This document shows, piece by piece, positions 1-12,790 of a stretch of 64,000 bases of DNA. The notes below the pieces were generated by a model, which was not told where the DNA came from, made no database searches, and worked only from the letters and a program-made list of their open reading frames with translations. A program made the translations under genes and the position numbers. Every line of letters begins with the position of its first letter. Within the stretch, counting starts at the first letter, position 1. The stretch comes from Alopecurus myosuroides (taxonomy: Eukaryota; Streptophyta; Magnoliopsida; Poales; Poaceae): contig CM054060.1 in assembly GCA_028641055.1 (NCBI GenBank), positions 209,584,445 through 209,648,444 on the forward strand, read 5' to 3'.

Positions 1-997
1 TCATGAGGACGTCAATAGAGAATCTTTATCTCACCTGTTGATTAGATTTCACACCCTAGACTAGTGGCTTCATCCTCTTATACAAATGATAGAAGAGCTG
101 GCAGCGGGGTGCCTAACCCCAAATTAATACAAACAAATTCTCTTCACAATTTTTGCCCCTGATTTATCAGTCAAAGCATAATTGTGTAAACAAAAAAGAA
201 AGAGGGATGACCTTCTACACCAGTTGCATCCTTCACAATGGGAGCCACTCTTGTGAATCCAGTTGGCTTGTGACGCGTTGTATTGTCTGTTTACCATTCG
301 TTGACATTAACATACACCTCTCCTAAAATATAGACACTCCTCCACGGTATGTGATTGTTGGCAGGCACGCGAGGATTCGGTTAGCCATGGTTTGTGAAAG
401 ATGGATGGGAGGAGTGTCAAACTTTAATACCTCTTTTTAATAAAATAAAAAGCTCTAACACATGAGTGATCCCTGCTTCCCTCTGCGAAGGGCCTTTCTT
501 TTACTTTTATGTTGAGTCTCCATCTTCTAACTTTATGCACAGTTGAGAGATCATTTTTCCATTCTGAGTTCTATGTGCATTTGTCCCATAAACATCAATA
601 ATAACTTCATGATGTGATATCATTTGTTCTTAAATTATTTGTTCTAGTCTTCCTCATAAACTTTCAAAGTGTCCTGGCATTTATGTTTTGTCCCACTCTT
701 AAGGACTAGCGAAATACCGCTTTGCCATGCTTTCTCTATACCTGAAACAAACGTTTATCTTTCTTTGCATTATTATCCATGATACTTTATTTAAGATACT
801 CTTCATGATGAAAAGTGATTGCTATGCTTTATTATTAAAGTTCTATTTATCATGTTTTGTTTGAAGTTCTATGATCTCAGCATACATATGCTTTTATATT
901 ATAATGATCAAGTTTATGATAGTAGCATGTCACCTCAGAAATAATTTTTTATCGTTTACCTACTCGTGGACGAGTAGGAACTAAGCTTGGGGATGCT
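1..997 (+). mobile_element. Interior (3' part) of LTR element E1, cut by the window edge
   Basis: This is non-coding DNA whose reverse complement recurs at about 4702-5760 inside the complete element E2, so it is read as the end of E1's internal region. No reading frame of note is present. It ends in a purine-rich tract (AAGCTTGGGGATGC, about 984-997) directly before the LTR, the position expected of a polypurine tract. A short hairpin lies at 960-977. The left end is outside the window, so total length and target duplication cannot be seen. Confidence 0.7.
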
Positions 998-2537
998 TGA
1001 TATGTCTCCAACGTATCTATTATTTCTAATGCTCCATGATCATATTATGCCAATTGCTGCTTGTTTTCTCCCTTATTTATAGCATTTTTATCGATTTTTC
1101 GGACTACCCTATTGACAAGATGCCACAGAGCTAGCTCCCTGTTTTCTGCTGTTTTTAGTTTCAGAAAAGTTGTTCTGGAAATATTCTCGGAATTGCAAAG
1201 TTTGAAGCCCGGAAGTCCTATTTTCCCCGGAAGCACCCAGAAGACCGAAGAGGAGTCGAAGACGGGCATCAGGGGGGCCACACCATAGGGTGGCGCGGCC
1301 CCCTGGCCGCGCCAGCTATGGGTGTGGGGCCCCTGGAGTTCACCGCCTTTTCCATTTTGCCTATTTATTCCCCCCCGGATGGAAAACCCTAGGCACCTGA
1401 TAAAAATCCCCGAAAAGTTCCGCAGCCGCCGTCACTGTCAACCCTAGATCAGGGGGTTCTCAAGCTATTTCCGGCACCCTCCCGGAGAGGAAATCATCAC
1501 CGGAGGCTTCTACATCACGATGCCTTCCTCCGGAGTGATGCGTGATTAGTTCATCCCTGGACTACGGGTCCATAGTAGTAGCTAGATGGTTGTCTTCTCC
1601 TCATATGCCTCCATGTTTAGATCTCGTGAGCTTCCTATCATGATCGAGATTAATATTATGTAATTCTATATGATGTGTTTGCTGGGATCCTATGAATATT
1701 GAACTTATGCCAAGTTGATTATAGTAGTTATTGCATTTGTTATTTGTGATCTTGCATATTTTCCGTTGCTAGTGGTTGCTCTGGCCAAGTAGTTGCTAGT
1801 GACTCCAAGAGGGAGTATTTATGCTTGATAGTGGGTTCATGCCTCCTCATCGCCTTGCTCGAGTGACAGAAACGTGAAGGGGGGAGGATGTGTTGTTTCC
1901 ATTAGCGAGAAAAGAGCGGTGAGAGTGCCTGCGTGCATAATCATTGCCTACATTACACACTTTTTTTAATGCAGTTATCTGTTGCTTGCAAATTAATACT
2001 TAAGGGGGTTGGGATGATAACCTGAGGGTGGATGATTAGTCATAGATGCAGATGGATTTCGGTCTATGTATTTGGTTGTAATGCCCTCACTAAATATCAT
2101 AGTAGTCATCATGTTATAATGTGCACTACGGTGCAACCTCTATTTGTCAATTGACCAGCTGTAATTTGTTCACCCAACATGTTATCTTTATGGAGTGACA
2201 CCACTAGTGAACCTATGAACCCCGGTCCATTTTCCAGCAAGCATTAGTTACTGCAAGCATACATCATTTTCCACACTATACGTCTAATCTTTGTTTTCAG
2301 CAAGACCGGTGAGATTGACAACCTCACTGTACCGTTGGGACAAAGTATTTTGGTTGTGTTGTCTGCAGGTTCCATGTTGTTGCTGACACCGGTGAGGGAC
2401 CATCACCATCGTCAGTGGCATCAACCTTCCCGAGATCCTCTTCCTCCTACTGGATTGATAACCTTGGTTCTTAACTAAGGGAAATTCATGCCGCTTGCTC
2501 ATCACACCCTCCTCTTGGGGTTTCCAACACACCATCA
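998..2537 (+). repeat. 3' LTR of element E1
   Basis: The 1,540-bp repeat starts TGATATGTCTCC and ends ACACCATCA. It is the inverted counterpart of the two LTRs of E2 (3097-4701 and 6713-8305), and the TGAT...ATCA ends agree with them. Its right part is shorter and more diverged than the E2 copies. Frames inside it (for example 1061-1288) are LTR shadows. The next five bases are aagca; the matching duplicate would lie left of the window. I associate this LTR type with Pooideae genomes but do not assign a named family. Confidence 0.75.
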
Positions 2538-3096
2538 AAGCAGTCACCTCTCATCTATTATTCACCTTCAAAATTTTATTCTCTTGTTCTAGTTGAACTA
2601 CCTCTTTAATACCAAGGCATGAATGTTGATGACCATACCAAGAAGTGCAATAAGTATTTTGACCACCTGAATACCTACACTCAAGATCATTGAAGAACTT
2701 GAAGAAAAACTTAGACGTCACAACAATTAGAAAACACCTCAAGACACTAAGAGAAGGATTTCAAGAAACTCAAGAAGATATAGATGAGACCACCAATCTA
2801 GTTACTTTATTAGAACAACGTTAACGTGTTAGTGTATTGATCATACCAATGAGTGTGGTATGAAAATATTAGTCTGTTTTCTAAAACCATGTTGTTTTGT
2901 GTGAAGATTGTGTGGGTACATGTTTGTTATGTGTTGTTTGTAAGATGAGTTTCCTTGATCTGTTGTGTTTGGATAGGAACCTCCTTTAGTTATGTTTCTA
3001 ATATCTACCCATCTTCCCTAAAACCCAAAACAGGTGCCTAGCCAAAATGCCAACAACCCTGAGAAGTCAATAGCAATGTTGATGCTACTAGAAGCT
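2538..3096 (+). mobile_element. Remnant of + strand gypsy element G1: LTR end or leader and gag start
   Basis: The stretch around 2680-2730 resembles 11480-11530 in the G1 3' LTR (both carry an aagatcattgaagaa core), so the left part is probably the end of G1's 5' LTR. From about 3030 it reads into a gag-like frame that continues after the E2 insertion at 8311. The LTR/leader boundary and primer site cannot be placed. Confidence 0.5.
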
Positions 3097-4701
3097 TGAT
3101 GGAGTGTAGACACACGCTCGTTGGGAGACCCCAAGCGCAAGGTTTGAAGAGTGCAGTAGCAAGTTTTCCCTCAAAAAAGAAATCAAGGTTGAATCGACCA
3201 GTAGGAGGAAGGAGTAACTTCAGAAGGTGAAGCAGCTGAGATGGTAGGACGCACGACCGGTTCAGCAGCAACGTGGAACCTACACAACACAATCAAATCA
3301 GTCTGTCCCAACGAAGCAGTGAGGTTGTCAATCTCACTGGTTTTGCTGAACACAAAGAGGTTAAACGTATGGTGTGGAAAACAGTAGAAAACAGTAGGAA
3401 TAGTATGAGAGCAGTATGGAAGTAGTAGGTGTTTTATCAGTATGAGGAAAAAGCACCGGGGTCCACAGTTCACTAGTGGTGTCTCTCCGAGAAAGATAAA
3501 TAACATGTGTGGTGAACAAATTACAGCTGGGCAATTGACAGAAATGAAGGCTGCACCGTTGTGCATATGCAAGACATAAAGATTACTATGTGATTCATGC
3601 GGGCATTACAACAAGATACATAGACCATTATCCAACTGCATCTATGACTAAAAATCCACCCTTCGAATATCATGTGAACAAACAATGGGTATTAAGTTGC
3701 AAGAAACAGATAATCACAGTAGGCAAAGTGTGTAATGTAAACAATAACATCATCCTTAGAAAAAGCATTGTTGTATTCTCCCTAATGGCAACAACACATC
3801 CTCCATCTATCACGTCTCTGTCACTCGAGCACACATGAAAAGGAGGCATGAACCCACTATTGAGCATAAATACTCCCTCTTGGAGTTACTAGCATCTACT
3901 TGGCCAGGGCATCTACTAATAACGGAGAGCATGCAAGATCATCAATAACATAAGCATGAATATAACATAATAGATTGATAATCAGAAGACATAGCAGTCA
4001 ACATTCATCAAATGCCAGCAAAAACAACATGTATCATTACATAAAGATGATCTTGATCATGTTAGGCACCTCACAAGATCTAAACATGAGGTACAAAGTG
4101 GAGAGAACAACCATCTAGCTACTGCTATGGACCCGTAGTCTAAGGATGACCTACTGATGCATCACTTCGGAGGAGGGCATGGTGGTGTAGACCCCTCCGG
4201 TGATAATTTCCCCCTCCGGCAGGGTGCGAGGGAGAGCTTCAGAATCCTCCCGATCTCTGGATGACGGTGATGGCGGCCTCGGGAGTTTCTCGGGTAAAAC
4301 TGGTATATCTTTAGGGTTTACGTCTCGGGGGGATTATATAGGTGAAAGGGCAATGGAGGTGGAGGCTGAGGGGCCCCACACCACCCCTGGCGCGGCCAAG
4401 GGGGGGGCACCCTATGGTGTAGGCCCCCTGAGGCCCCCTCCGGGTCTCTTCAGGACTCCGTGGAACCTCCGGGATTTCTAAGACTTCCGGGCTTCGAATT
4501 TTCCAGTTCCGAGAATATTTACAGAACAACTTTCCTAAAACTAAAAACAACAGAAAACGGGGAACTGACTCTGTGGCATCTTGTCAATAGGTTAGTTCGA
4601 AAAATCGATAAAAAATCCATAAAGTGTATAGCAAACATGTGGGAAACAATAAGAAAACAACATGGAACATCAGAAATTAAGGATACATTTATGACATATC
4701 A
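3097..4701 (-). repeat. 3' LTR of E2
   Basis: On the minus strand it starts TGATATGTC and ends CTACACTCCATCA. It is colinear with 6713-8305 with scattered substitutions and small indels. The block at about 4200-4480 is GC-rich and accounts for ORFs such as 4200-4481, which have no family resemblance. Confidence 0.85.
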
Positions 4702-6712
4702 ACATCCCCAAGCTTAGTTCCTACTCGTCCTCGAGTAGGTAAACGATAAAAACAAATAATTTCTGAGGTGACATGCTACCAACATAAAATTGACCATCAA
4801 TAATGTAAAAGCATAAGTAAGCTGAGGTCATAGAACTTCAACACAAGCATGATAAATAAAACATTAATAATAAAGCATAGCAATCACTTTGCATCATGAG
4901 AAGTAACTCAAATAGAATATCATGAATAACAATGCAAAGAAAGATATATGTTTGTTTCAAGTATAGAGAAATTATGTCAAAGTGATATTTCGCTATTCCT
5001 AAAGAGTGGGGCAAAACATAAATCTCAGGACACCTTCAAAGTTCATGAGGAAGACTAGAACAAATAATTAGAGAACTAGCAATAACACATCATGAATCAA
5101 TTTATAATGTTTCTGGGACAAATGCACATAAAACTCAGAATGGAAAAATGCTCTCTCAACTGTGCAAAAAGTTAGAAGATGGAGACTCAACATAAATGTA
5201 AAAGAAAGGCCCTTCGCAGAGGGAAGCATGGATCACTCATGTGCTAGAGCTTTTATTTCATTAAATAGAGCTATAAAAACTTGACACTCCTCCCAACCAT
5301 CTTTCACAAACCATGGCTAACTGAATCCTCGGGTGCCTGCCAACAATAACATACCGTGGAGGAGTGTCTATATTTTAAGAGAGGTGTATGCTTATGTCAA
5401 CGAATGGTAAACAGAAAATACAGTACATCACAATCAAACTAGACTTCACAAGAGAGGCTCGCATAGAAGGACGCAACTGGGTAGAAGGTCATCCCTTATT
5501 CTCTTTTGTTTACACAATTATGCTTTGACTGATAAATCAGAGGGGAAATAGTGAAGCGAATTTGTGTTTTTAATTTGGGACTGGCACCCCGCTGCCAGCA
5601 CTTCTATCATTGGATAAGCGGATGAAGCCACCAGTCCAGGGTGTGAAAGTCCAATCAAAAAGTGAGATAAAGATTCTCTATTTTCGTCCCCATGAGCTAA
5701 AACAGGACCACAAAACATGAGTAATTTTGAAAGTTTTAAAGGTAACACATGAGCAATTTACTTTGGAGTGGAGGTTAATTACCACATGTAGGTAGGTATG
5801 GTGGACACAATAGGAAAAATTTGGTTTTAGGGAGTTGTAAGCACGAGTAGAGCTCATACTCAGTACATGTGGAGGCTAGCAAAAGACTGGGAGCGACAAA
5901 TCAAGAGAGCATAAGAGCCATAATCATGCATAGCGACATAAACATAATTAATCAAAGCATAAGTGGTACCACAAGTTCAAAAACTAAATGATCATAGAGG
6001 CTATTTGTGATGGGTTCATACTCATAAACATGGTGTGAGCATGCGCCAAGTCAACCAAATAAAACATTCAAAGGAGAACACTACAAACCTATTCTTCAAT
6101 ATGACAAGAACAACTCATGATTCTTTCAATGGCTCATTAAACACTCTCAACTATTTCAATCTAATCATGCTACTCAATAACCACAAGGCTTTAAAACTAA
6201 AATAACATCTAGCATGATATGAAGAAGTTCTAGCCACAGTCTATACAAGCTTCTACTTGCACCGTTAAAAATTCTACCTCAAGCAGCAGTTTCTTTTCCC
6301 AACAAGCACCATACAAATCATGCTTTAACAAAAATTCTCTAAATGCTACAGCAAGAAAACATGAGAGTACTCACATAACACTATTAAAACTAACAGCTCT
6401 GAATAAGAGATGCAATGAAAACAAGAGCTAAACAGGAATTTTTGCAGTAACTACAAGAAAAACTAAGAATACTAGCATAGCAAGTATTCAAACGAAAAAG
6501 CGGAGCGTGTCTCTATCCCAAACAAAGAATGCTAGGATCCAACTATATGATTGCAGCAAGTAAAACAAAGGAAAACGAAAGAAAACAAAAGAAAAACAAA
6601 CAAACGCTCCAAGTAAACTTCATATGATGTGACCGAATAAAAATATAGTTTCACGAGAAGTGACCTGATCGATAGTTGATGAAGAATGGGATGCCTTGTT
6701 CATCCCCAAGCT
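4702..6712 (-). mobile_element. Interior of E2, no coding capacity
   Basis: This 2,011-bp AT-rich interior lacks any gag, protease, RT or integrase motif. The 12-base string catccccaagct occurs at both its edges (4703-4714 and 6701-6712). A hairpin-forming sequence lies at 4721-4738, about 6 bp from the polypurine-like tract. The expected tRNA-iMet primer site (TGGTATCAGAGC) is not found next to the 5' LTR; on the minus strand the interior there begins AGCTTGGGGATGAAC. Confidence 0.75.
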
Positions 6713-8305
6713 TGATGGAGTGTAGACACACACTCGTTGGGAGACCCCAAACGCAAGGTGTGAAGAGTGCAGTAGCAAGTTTTCCCTCAGAAAAGAAACC
6801 AAGGTTGAATCGACCGGTAGGAGGAAGGAGTAACTTCAGAAGGTGAAGCAGCTGAGATGGCAGGGTGCACTACCGGTTCAGCAGCAACGTGGAACCTACA
6901 CAACACAATCAAATCAGTCTGTCCCAACGAAGCAGTGAGGTTGTCAATCTCACCGGTTTTGCTGAACACAAAGAGGTTAAACGTATGGTGTGGAAAACAG
7001 TGGGAACATAGTATGAGAGCAATATGAAAGCAGTAGTTGTTTTATCAGTATGAGGAAAAAGGACCGGGGTCCACAGTTCACTAGTGGTGTCTCTCTAAGG
7101 AAGATACATAAAATGTGTGGTGAACAAATTACAGCTGGGCAATTGGCAGAAATAAAGGCTGCATCGTAGTGCATATTCAAGACATAAAGATTACTATGTG
7201 ATTCATGCGGGCATTATAACAAGATACATAGACTGTTATCCAACTGCATCTATGACTAAAAATCCACCGTTCGAATATCATCTGAAAAAAACATTGGGTA
7301 TTAAGTTGCAAGCAACATATAATCGCGGTAAGAAAAGTATGTAATGTAAACAATAACATCATCCTTATATAAAGCATTGTTGTGTTCTCCCTAATGGAAA
7401 CATCACATCCTCCATCCGTCATGTTTCTGTCACTCGAGCACAGATGAAAAGCAGGCATGAACCCACTATCGAGCATAAATACTCCCTCTTGGAGTTAGTA
7501 GCATCTACTTGGCCAGAGCATCTACTAATAACAGAGAGCATGCAAGATCATAAATAACATAAGCATGAAGATAACATGATAGATTGATAATCATAAGACA
7601 TAGCATTCAACATTCATCTTATCCCAGCAAACACACCATGTAGCATTACATAAAGATGATCTTGATCATGTTAGGAAGATCACAAGATCCAAACATGAGG
7701 TACAAAGTGGAGAGAACAACCATCTAGCTACTGCTATGGACCCGTAGTCCAGGGATGAACTACTCACGCATCACTTCGGAGGAGCGCATGGTGGTGTAGA
7801 CCCCTCCGGTGATGATTTCCCCCTACGGCAGGGTGCTGGGGAGAGCTCTAGAACCCTCCCGATCTCGGGATGACGGTGACGGAGGCCTCGTGTGTTTTCG
7901 GGTAAAAGTGGTATATCTTTAGGGTTTACATCTCGGGGGGATTATATAGGACAAAGGGAAAAGGCGGTGGAGGCTCAGGGGCCCCACACCACCCCCTGGT
8001 GTGGCCAAGGGGGGAGGGCACCCTATGGTGTGGGCCCCCTGAGGCCCCCCCTCCGGGTCTCTTCGGGACTCCGTGGATTTCTAAGACTTCCGGGCTTCGA
8101 ATTTTCCAATTCCGAGAATATTTCAAGAACAACTTTTGTGAAGAAAAAAAATAGCAGAAAACAGGGAACTGGCTCTATGGCATCTTGTCAATAGGTTAGT
8201 CCGTAAAATCGATAAAAATGACATAAAGTTTATAGCAAACATGTGGGAAACAATAAGAAAACAACATGGAACATCAGAAATTAAGGATATGTTTATGACG
8301 TATCA
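6713..8305 (-). repeat. 5' LTR of E2
   Basis: This 1,593-bp direct repeat of 3097-4701 ends on the + strand at tatca, followed by the target duplicate aagct (8306-8310). Its ORFs (for example 7892-8194) fall at the same place as those in the other LTR and are not conserved in frame. Confidence 0.85.
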
Positions 8306-8310
8306 AAGCT

Positions 8311-8926
8311 CAAACTCAGATGATACAACTGATGAACCATAATCAAGCCATCAACCCCAATATGGAGTTAGCACCAGGAATGCAGCAAGTGTTAGATACC
8401 CAGTCTTAGATAGTGCACATGATGTCCAAAAACTTGGAAAATAGTGAAAACAATCAGTCCTTGATTGCTAGAGATAACCAAGAGACAGAAGAAGAACTGT
8501 TGTCAACACTCAAAGCCTGCAAATCATGTGGAGAGATAGGACACTATTCCAAAGATTGTCCTGATGAGTGGCCCCATGGTGTTTGCCTTCAAGGATGAAA
8601 ACAACAAGATGGATGATTTCCAAGGACATCAAAAGACCAAGTTGAGAGGAACCCAAAGACTTTTGATTGACCCAAAGAGTGACCCCTCAGTGTCAAAGGT
8701 AGTTCAACAGACCTATGTTGGTCAACAACTCTACCGCGAAGGAAAGTTCTACTCAAGCCAATCTGGAATCAAGCTACACTACAATCTAATGAGATTAGAC
8801 TACCCACAAAATTTTCTTTTAAGGGTGGTAGCCACCCAGTTGTTCTGCAACCCAGTTACCCAAACCTAATCTTTCTTTCTAGCCTTCCTAAATCCCGTGA
8901 CGAGATTTCTTTTAAGGGTGGTAGTC
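8311..8926 (+). pseudogene. gag: Gypsy gag fragment with zinc knuckle (element G1)
   Basis: This is a remnant of a nucleocapsid-type Gag, which coats retroelement RNA. A CX2CX4HX4C zinc knuckle (CKSCGEIGHYSKDC) is encoded at 8518-8559, followed by a basic tail. The frame contains a stop near 8408 and shifts around 8565-8600, where a second open stretch (8564-8869) begins. No protease, RT or integrase follows: only about 300 bp separate the knuckle from the polypurine tract, so the whole pol region is deleted. The upstream half of gag lies at about 3030-3096, across the E2 insertion. It is clearly Ty3/gypsy-like, and the lineage is not certain. Confidence 0.7.
8907..8926 (+). other. Polypurine tract of element G1
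   Basis: The stretch tttcttttaagggtggtag directly precedes an LTR start (TGTAACATTCC at 8927), as plus-strand priming requires. An almost identical string (ttttcttttaagggtggtag) occurs about 95 bp upstream at 8813-8832, so the tract appears duplicated. Confidence 0.7.
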
Positions 8927-11805
8927 TGTAACATTCCTGATTTTTGGAAAATAAAAAATCACAAAAATTTGAAACTTTTTGTTTTCATGATTAATCAAGT
9001 CACCAAAAACCAAATAAAAGGAAGAAAGAAAAGAAAACAATATTAATTGAAATAAAGAATCCAAATTTCCTTAATTCCATAAACCCTAAACCTTATTCAA
9101 ATAAGTTTTCTTTTTAATTTATTATTTCTCTTTAGCAAGCCCTATTCTATAAAATGTTTTCAACTCATATACTAGTTTGAGAATGTTTTTATCACCTTCA
9201 GAACTTGAGAATTACTAGCCCGAGTAATATTTTCACCATCCTAAAATATTGTTTGAACTTGAAAATAATTATATGTCTACTAAATAATTTTACCAACCCT
9301 AAAAGTATAAAAATGGTTTTCTAAACAATATTTTTTCCAAATAGTTTTTCAACTCCTATCATTTGGTAATATGTCATCTCCCAACTATTTGTGTTCTAGA
9401 AAATACTTTCAAAACCAAAATTAACTAAATCACTTTTCAACTACTATGATAAGTATTAAGTAACAAAAATTTTCCACAAAAATCTTTGTGTTAAAAGGAC
9501 TTAGAGAAAACATATTTTGAAATGTGTTATGCCTCTAATTTTATTTGGAAAATTATTCAATTAAATATTTTAAAAAAGGGCATTAAATTACTATTAGTTT
9601 TTACTCATACTTTCAAAATATTAAACTATGAAAATATGTTGTAATGACTTTCACAAATAATATTTAACTTATAGGAGGTCACTGAAATTTTATTTGACTA
9701 ATATTTTCATTTTATTATTTTCTAAATTAGAAATAATATCAAATCACTATTAGTGAATTATTCAATTACCCAAAATTCAAAGTTTGAAATATATTTAAAA
9801 CAACATATAAATGTTACCACTCGAAAGGTTATTTTTTTACAAAAAATTAGAAATTTGTTTGAGGTTATTTGGAGTTATAAAATAAGAGATACAAATTAAT
9901 AAAAAAAACAGAAAAGATAAAGAAAAGATTATGTCAGCATGCGTCATCATGTTCTTCAATGGAGAGAAAACCTCGTTGCCATTTCCTACCATTTCTCCTC
10001 GGTTCAATTCCGCACATTTAAGCACATCAATGCAAGCAGCGACCCCTCCACGTTAAAGCCCTCCACCTCCTCTCCATTTCCCCTCCTTTCCCTCTCCAAA
10101 TCGTGCGATCATTTCTCCCAATACCACCGCAGTTAGTTGTCGTTTCCGACCAAAGGAGGAGGTTCCCGAACCGGTTCTTCCGTCTCTGCTACTTGGCTCG
10201 ATATTGTGTATCTTCTCATGCTCGACTCGACTTTTTGTGTGTAGTTTAGCGACGAGGTCGAGCTCGCAGGAGAAGAAACCTCCACGAATGCCTCGGATCT
10301 CCACCATGCCGCTGTCTGGAGGCACACCGAGCCACGCTATGGACACCATCGAGTTCGTCACGTCGCGCTGGGCCTTTCCATGCCCTCCCCGAGCCCGGAG
10401 ATCCATCGTAGCCCCGACACCATCCGCGCCTGACAGTGCAGCACTGTCGCAGCTCCATTTCCGGCCACCAACATCGGCGAGGTATACCCTAGTTGTCCCT
10501 GGCCGTCAGATCTGTTTTGTGCGGCCCACATTAGATCCACACCTCGAAGAGGTATTGGCCAATCACAGTGCACCACCTCAGCGCCCAGTCAGGAGCACGT
10601 TAAGTAATCTATCAGCCGCTCGGTGCAACGCGTAACCGGCCCAAACCCAGCCCTTATCTGCCGACAGTGCAGCGCGTAGCCGCCCAGCCTTTTCTGGATT
10701 TTTATTCCGGAATAAATTTAGAATCGCAATTTTACAGTTTAGTCCCTAGAACTTTTAACAATCATAACTTTTGATCCATTTAGCCAAATTTAGCATTCTT
10801 GGACTTTTTGAAATCAACACAATATGTTGAAACGTTTGGCACTGGCCAAATTTAAATTTGACCATTTTAAAGTTGTTCAAATACAAATGTGCTTGTTTGA
10901 TGAATTTTGGCATAATTCAAATTCTACAAATCCAAAAATTGCAAATAAAATATATTTGGAAACCTTAGGATGTGTACTTTCATATCCTCTGTCGCAAAAT
11001 AATTTTTGAAGAAATTAAATTTTAATTTAGAGTTAAGTTGTCGATTTGAGTATTTTGACATTGATTTAATTATATAAATTTTTTCAATATAGTTCCTTTT
11101 GTAAATTGCTCCATTTGGTAACCTTGAACCAGAGACATTAGTACCTAAACATTTTGGACACCCCTATACAATGACCATGTATTTTATCCAAAGATCCATC
11201 ATAGTAGTCCACCAAGTAGTTTATTTCTTGGAGTTTGTTTCTATTCTTTTTACCTTTGTTGCGGTGACTATTTTTGGAGCCAAGACCAAGTCCCTAGTAT
11301 GTGTCAACCATATATAAGAACAAGTAGTGAACCTTAAACACTACTACCTTTGTTTTCTATCTACTTCTCCACTCCCCCATTCTTGCTTCAAGAATTCATG
11401 AAGTTAGCAAAATTGAAATCAAGACTCATGCACAAGAAGGGGCTTCATTTTCAACTTGGTGGCAACATGAAGATCTACAAGGAAGATCATTGAAGAAATT
11501 GAAGGAAGGACTTGCACTCCACAATAAATAGAAGGAAAACAAGGAAGTACAAGTGTATGAAGAAATCAAGGAGAAAACATCTTCCTCTCTCTTCCTATCA
11601 TTTCTATTTCTTTCTTTTCAATTTGACTTAGTGGTATTTGTGCCCATCCCATACCTAAACCAATTAGTGAAGTGAAAACCATGAAGATTTATCAAGTTTA
11701 AGAGAAGCTTCACAACAAGGAGGAAACTACAATAGAAGCATGAAGATGATCTTCAAGAAGAAAATCATGTGAAGACTTGGAGCTATCCATACAAGTTGAA
11801 GAATA
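8927..11805 (+). repeat. 3' LTR of gypsy element G1, interrupted by a CACTA element
   Basis: It starts TGTAACATTCC right after the polypurine tract and runs at least 2.88 kb to the CACTA insertion at 11806. The first 1.1 kb is very AT-rich. A GC-rich island covers about 10050-10680, and its ORFs (10204-10635 and shadows) have no recognisable domain. Then follows AT-rich DNA whose 11480-11530 part resembles 2680-2730. The LTR end is not seen and presumably lay beyond the CACTA element. I see no host gene in it. Confidence 0.65.
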
Positions 11806-12173
11806 CACTACCAAATTCCGCGCGATCAGGGACGTTTCAATACCGTTGCGGATGGGCTCCAAACCGTCGCTAATGTCAATCCATGACGGTTTGCTCGACG
11901 GAATGAAAACGTATCAAATCGACTGTCACGGACGATTCCGCGACGTTTATATGAACACTAAACCGTTAAGGCTATCCGCAACGTACATCAAATCGTCGCC
12001 ACCAGTTGGCCGTCCGGACAAGGCCCAATAAGCATTAACATTTTTATTTCGTCGCTATAAGGCGACACGTGGCAACCGAGTTTCTAACGGCCGTTATCGT
12101 AATCAGCTGACGTGGCTAAATGTTTAGTCAACATAAGGAAAACGTGGGAACGTTTTTTTACGTCACTAGTCTT

Positions 12174-12440
12174 GACCAATGAGGCGAAACCATGTGGACC
12201 AATCGAAACACGCCACATGGAAACAAAATGGTGCCATGTTGCCTTCTTCTGAGACGAAATCGGTTCGTCCCGGCTACCCAGCGACGTTTTCTTCCATCGC
12301 GAGTCTCGACCAATCAGGCGATAGAATGTGGACCAATCAAAATACGCCACATGGAAACAAAATAGCGCCACGTCGCCCTCTTCTGGGACGAAATATGCTC
12401 GTCGCGGGCTACCCAGCGACTCTTTTTTTTTCGTTACTAA
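12174..12440 (+). repeat. 134-bp tandem duplication in the CACTA subterminal region
   Basis: The units starting gaccaatgaggcga (12174) and gaccaatcaggcga (12308) share a long colinear stretch containing ccacatggaaacaaaat and ggctacccagcgac. The period is 134 bp with two diverged copies. It lies within the subterminal repeat zone. Confidence 0.75.
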
Positions 12441-12790
12441 ACTCGTGGCCCGTGCACCAACAAAATGGTGCCACGCAACGTCTTTTCCGTGACGTTTTTT
12501 TCCGTCTCGGATTTGGGTGATGTCATCACCGTGCCGGGGATGTTATTTTTACGTCTTCTAATCGCCCACTCATAGTAGGCCACGTGGGCTGGGCATACAT
12601 CGCCACGTGTCGGTATTTGCCTCGACGAATTTTTACGTTACGTTACTATGATGTCTGTTTTGGTGCTATTTTGGTGGTTACATCATCGTTATAATTGCCA
12701 ATTGCACACAGGCAGAAAATAACCACATAACAGGCATCAAATACTTAGTTTTTCCCACAGAATATCAAACCAACATATAGAACCACAGTT

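Larger units (their letters stand above)
3097..8305 (-). mobile_element. Complete non-coding LTR retrotransposon E2
   Basis: Two direct LTRs (3097-4701, 1,605 bp; 6713-8305, 1,593 bp) flank a 2,011-bp interior. The same five bases, aagct, flank both sides (3092-3096 and 8306-8310), and the element interrupts a gag reading frame that resumes after it. Orientation is minus, because the polypurine-like tract AAGCTTGGGGATGT (read on the minus strand) lies at 4702-4715 next to the left LTR. No ORF resembles gag or pol, so it must have moved using proteins of another element. One caution: aagct also precedes the right LTR internally, so the TSD is less independent than usual. Confidence 0.85.

Noticed and set aside
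960..990. Helitron 3' end (hairpin followed by CTAA)
   Set aside because: The hairpin is too close to the CTRR-like string, the neighbouring sequence is a polypurine tract joined to an LTR, and no TC start was found.
10204..10635. 143-codon ORF
   Set aside because: GC-rich part of the G1 LTR, with opposing frames open as well; no domain.
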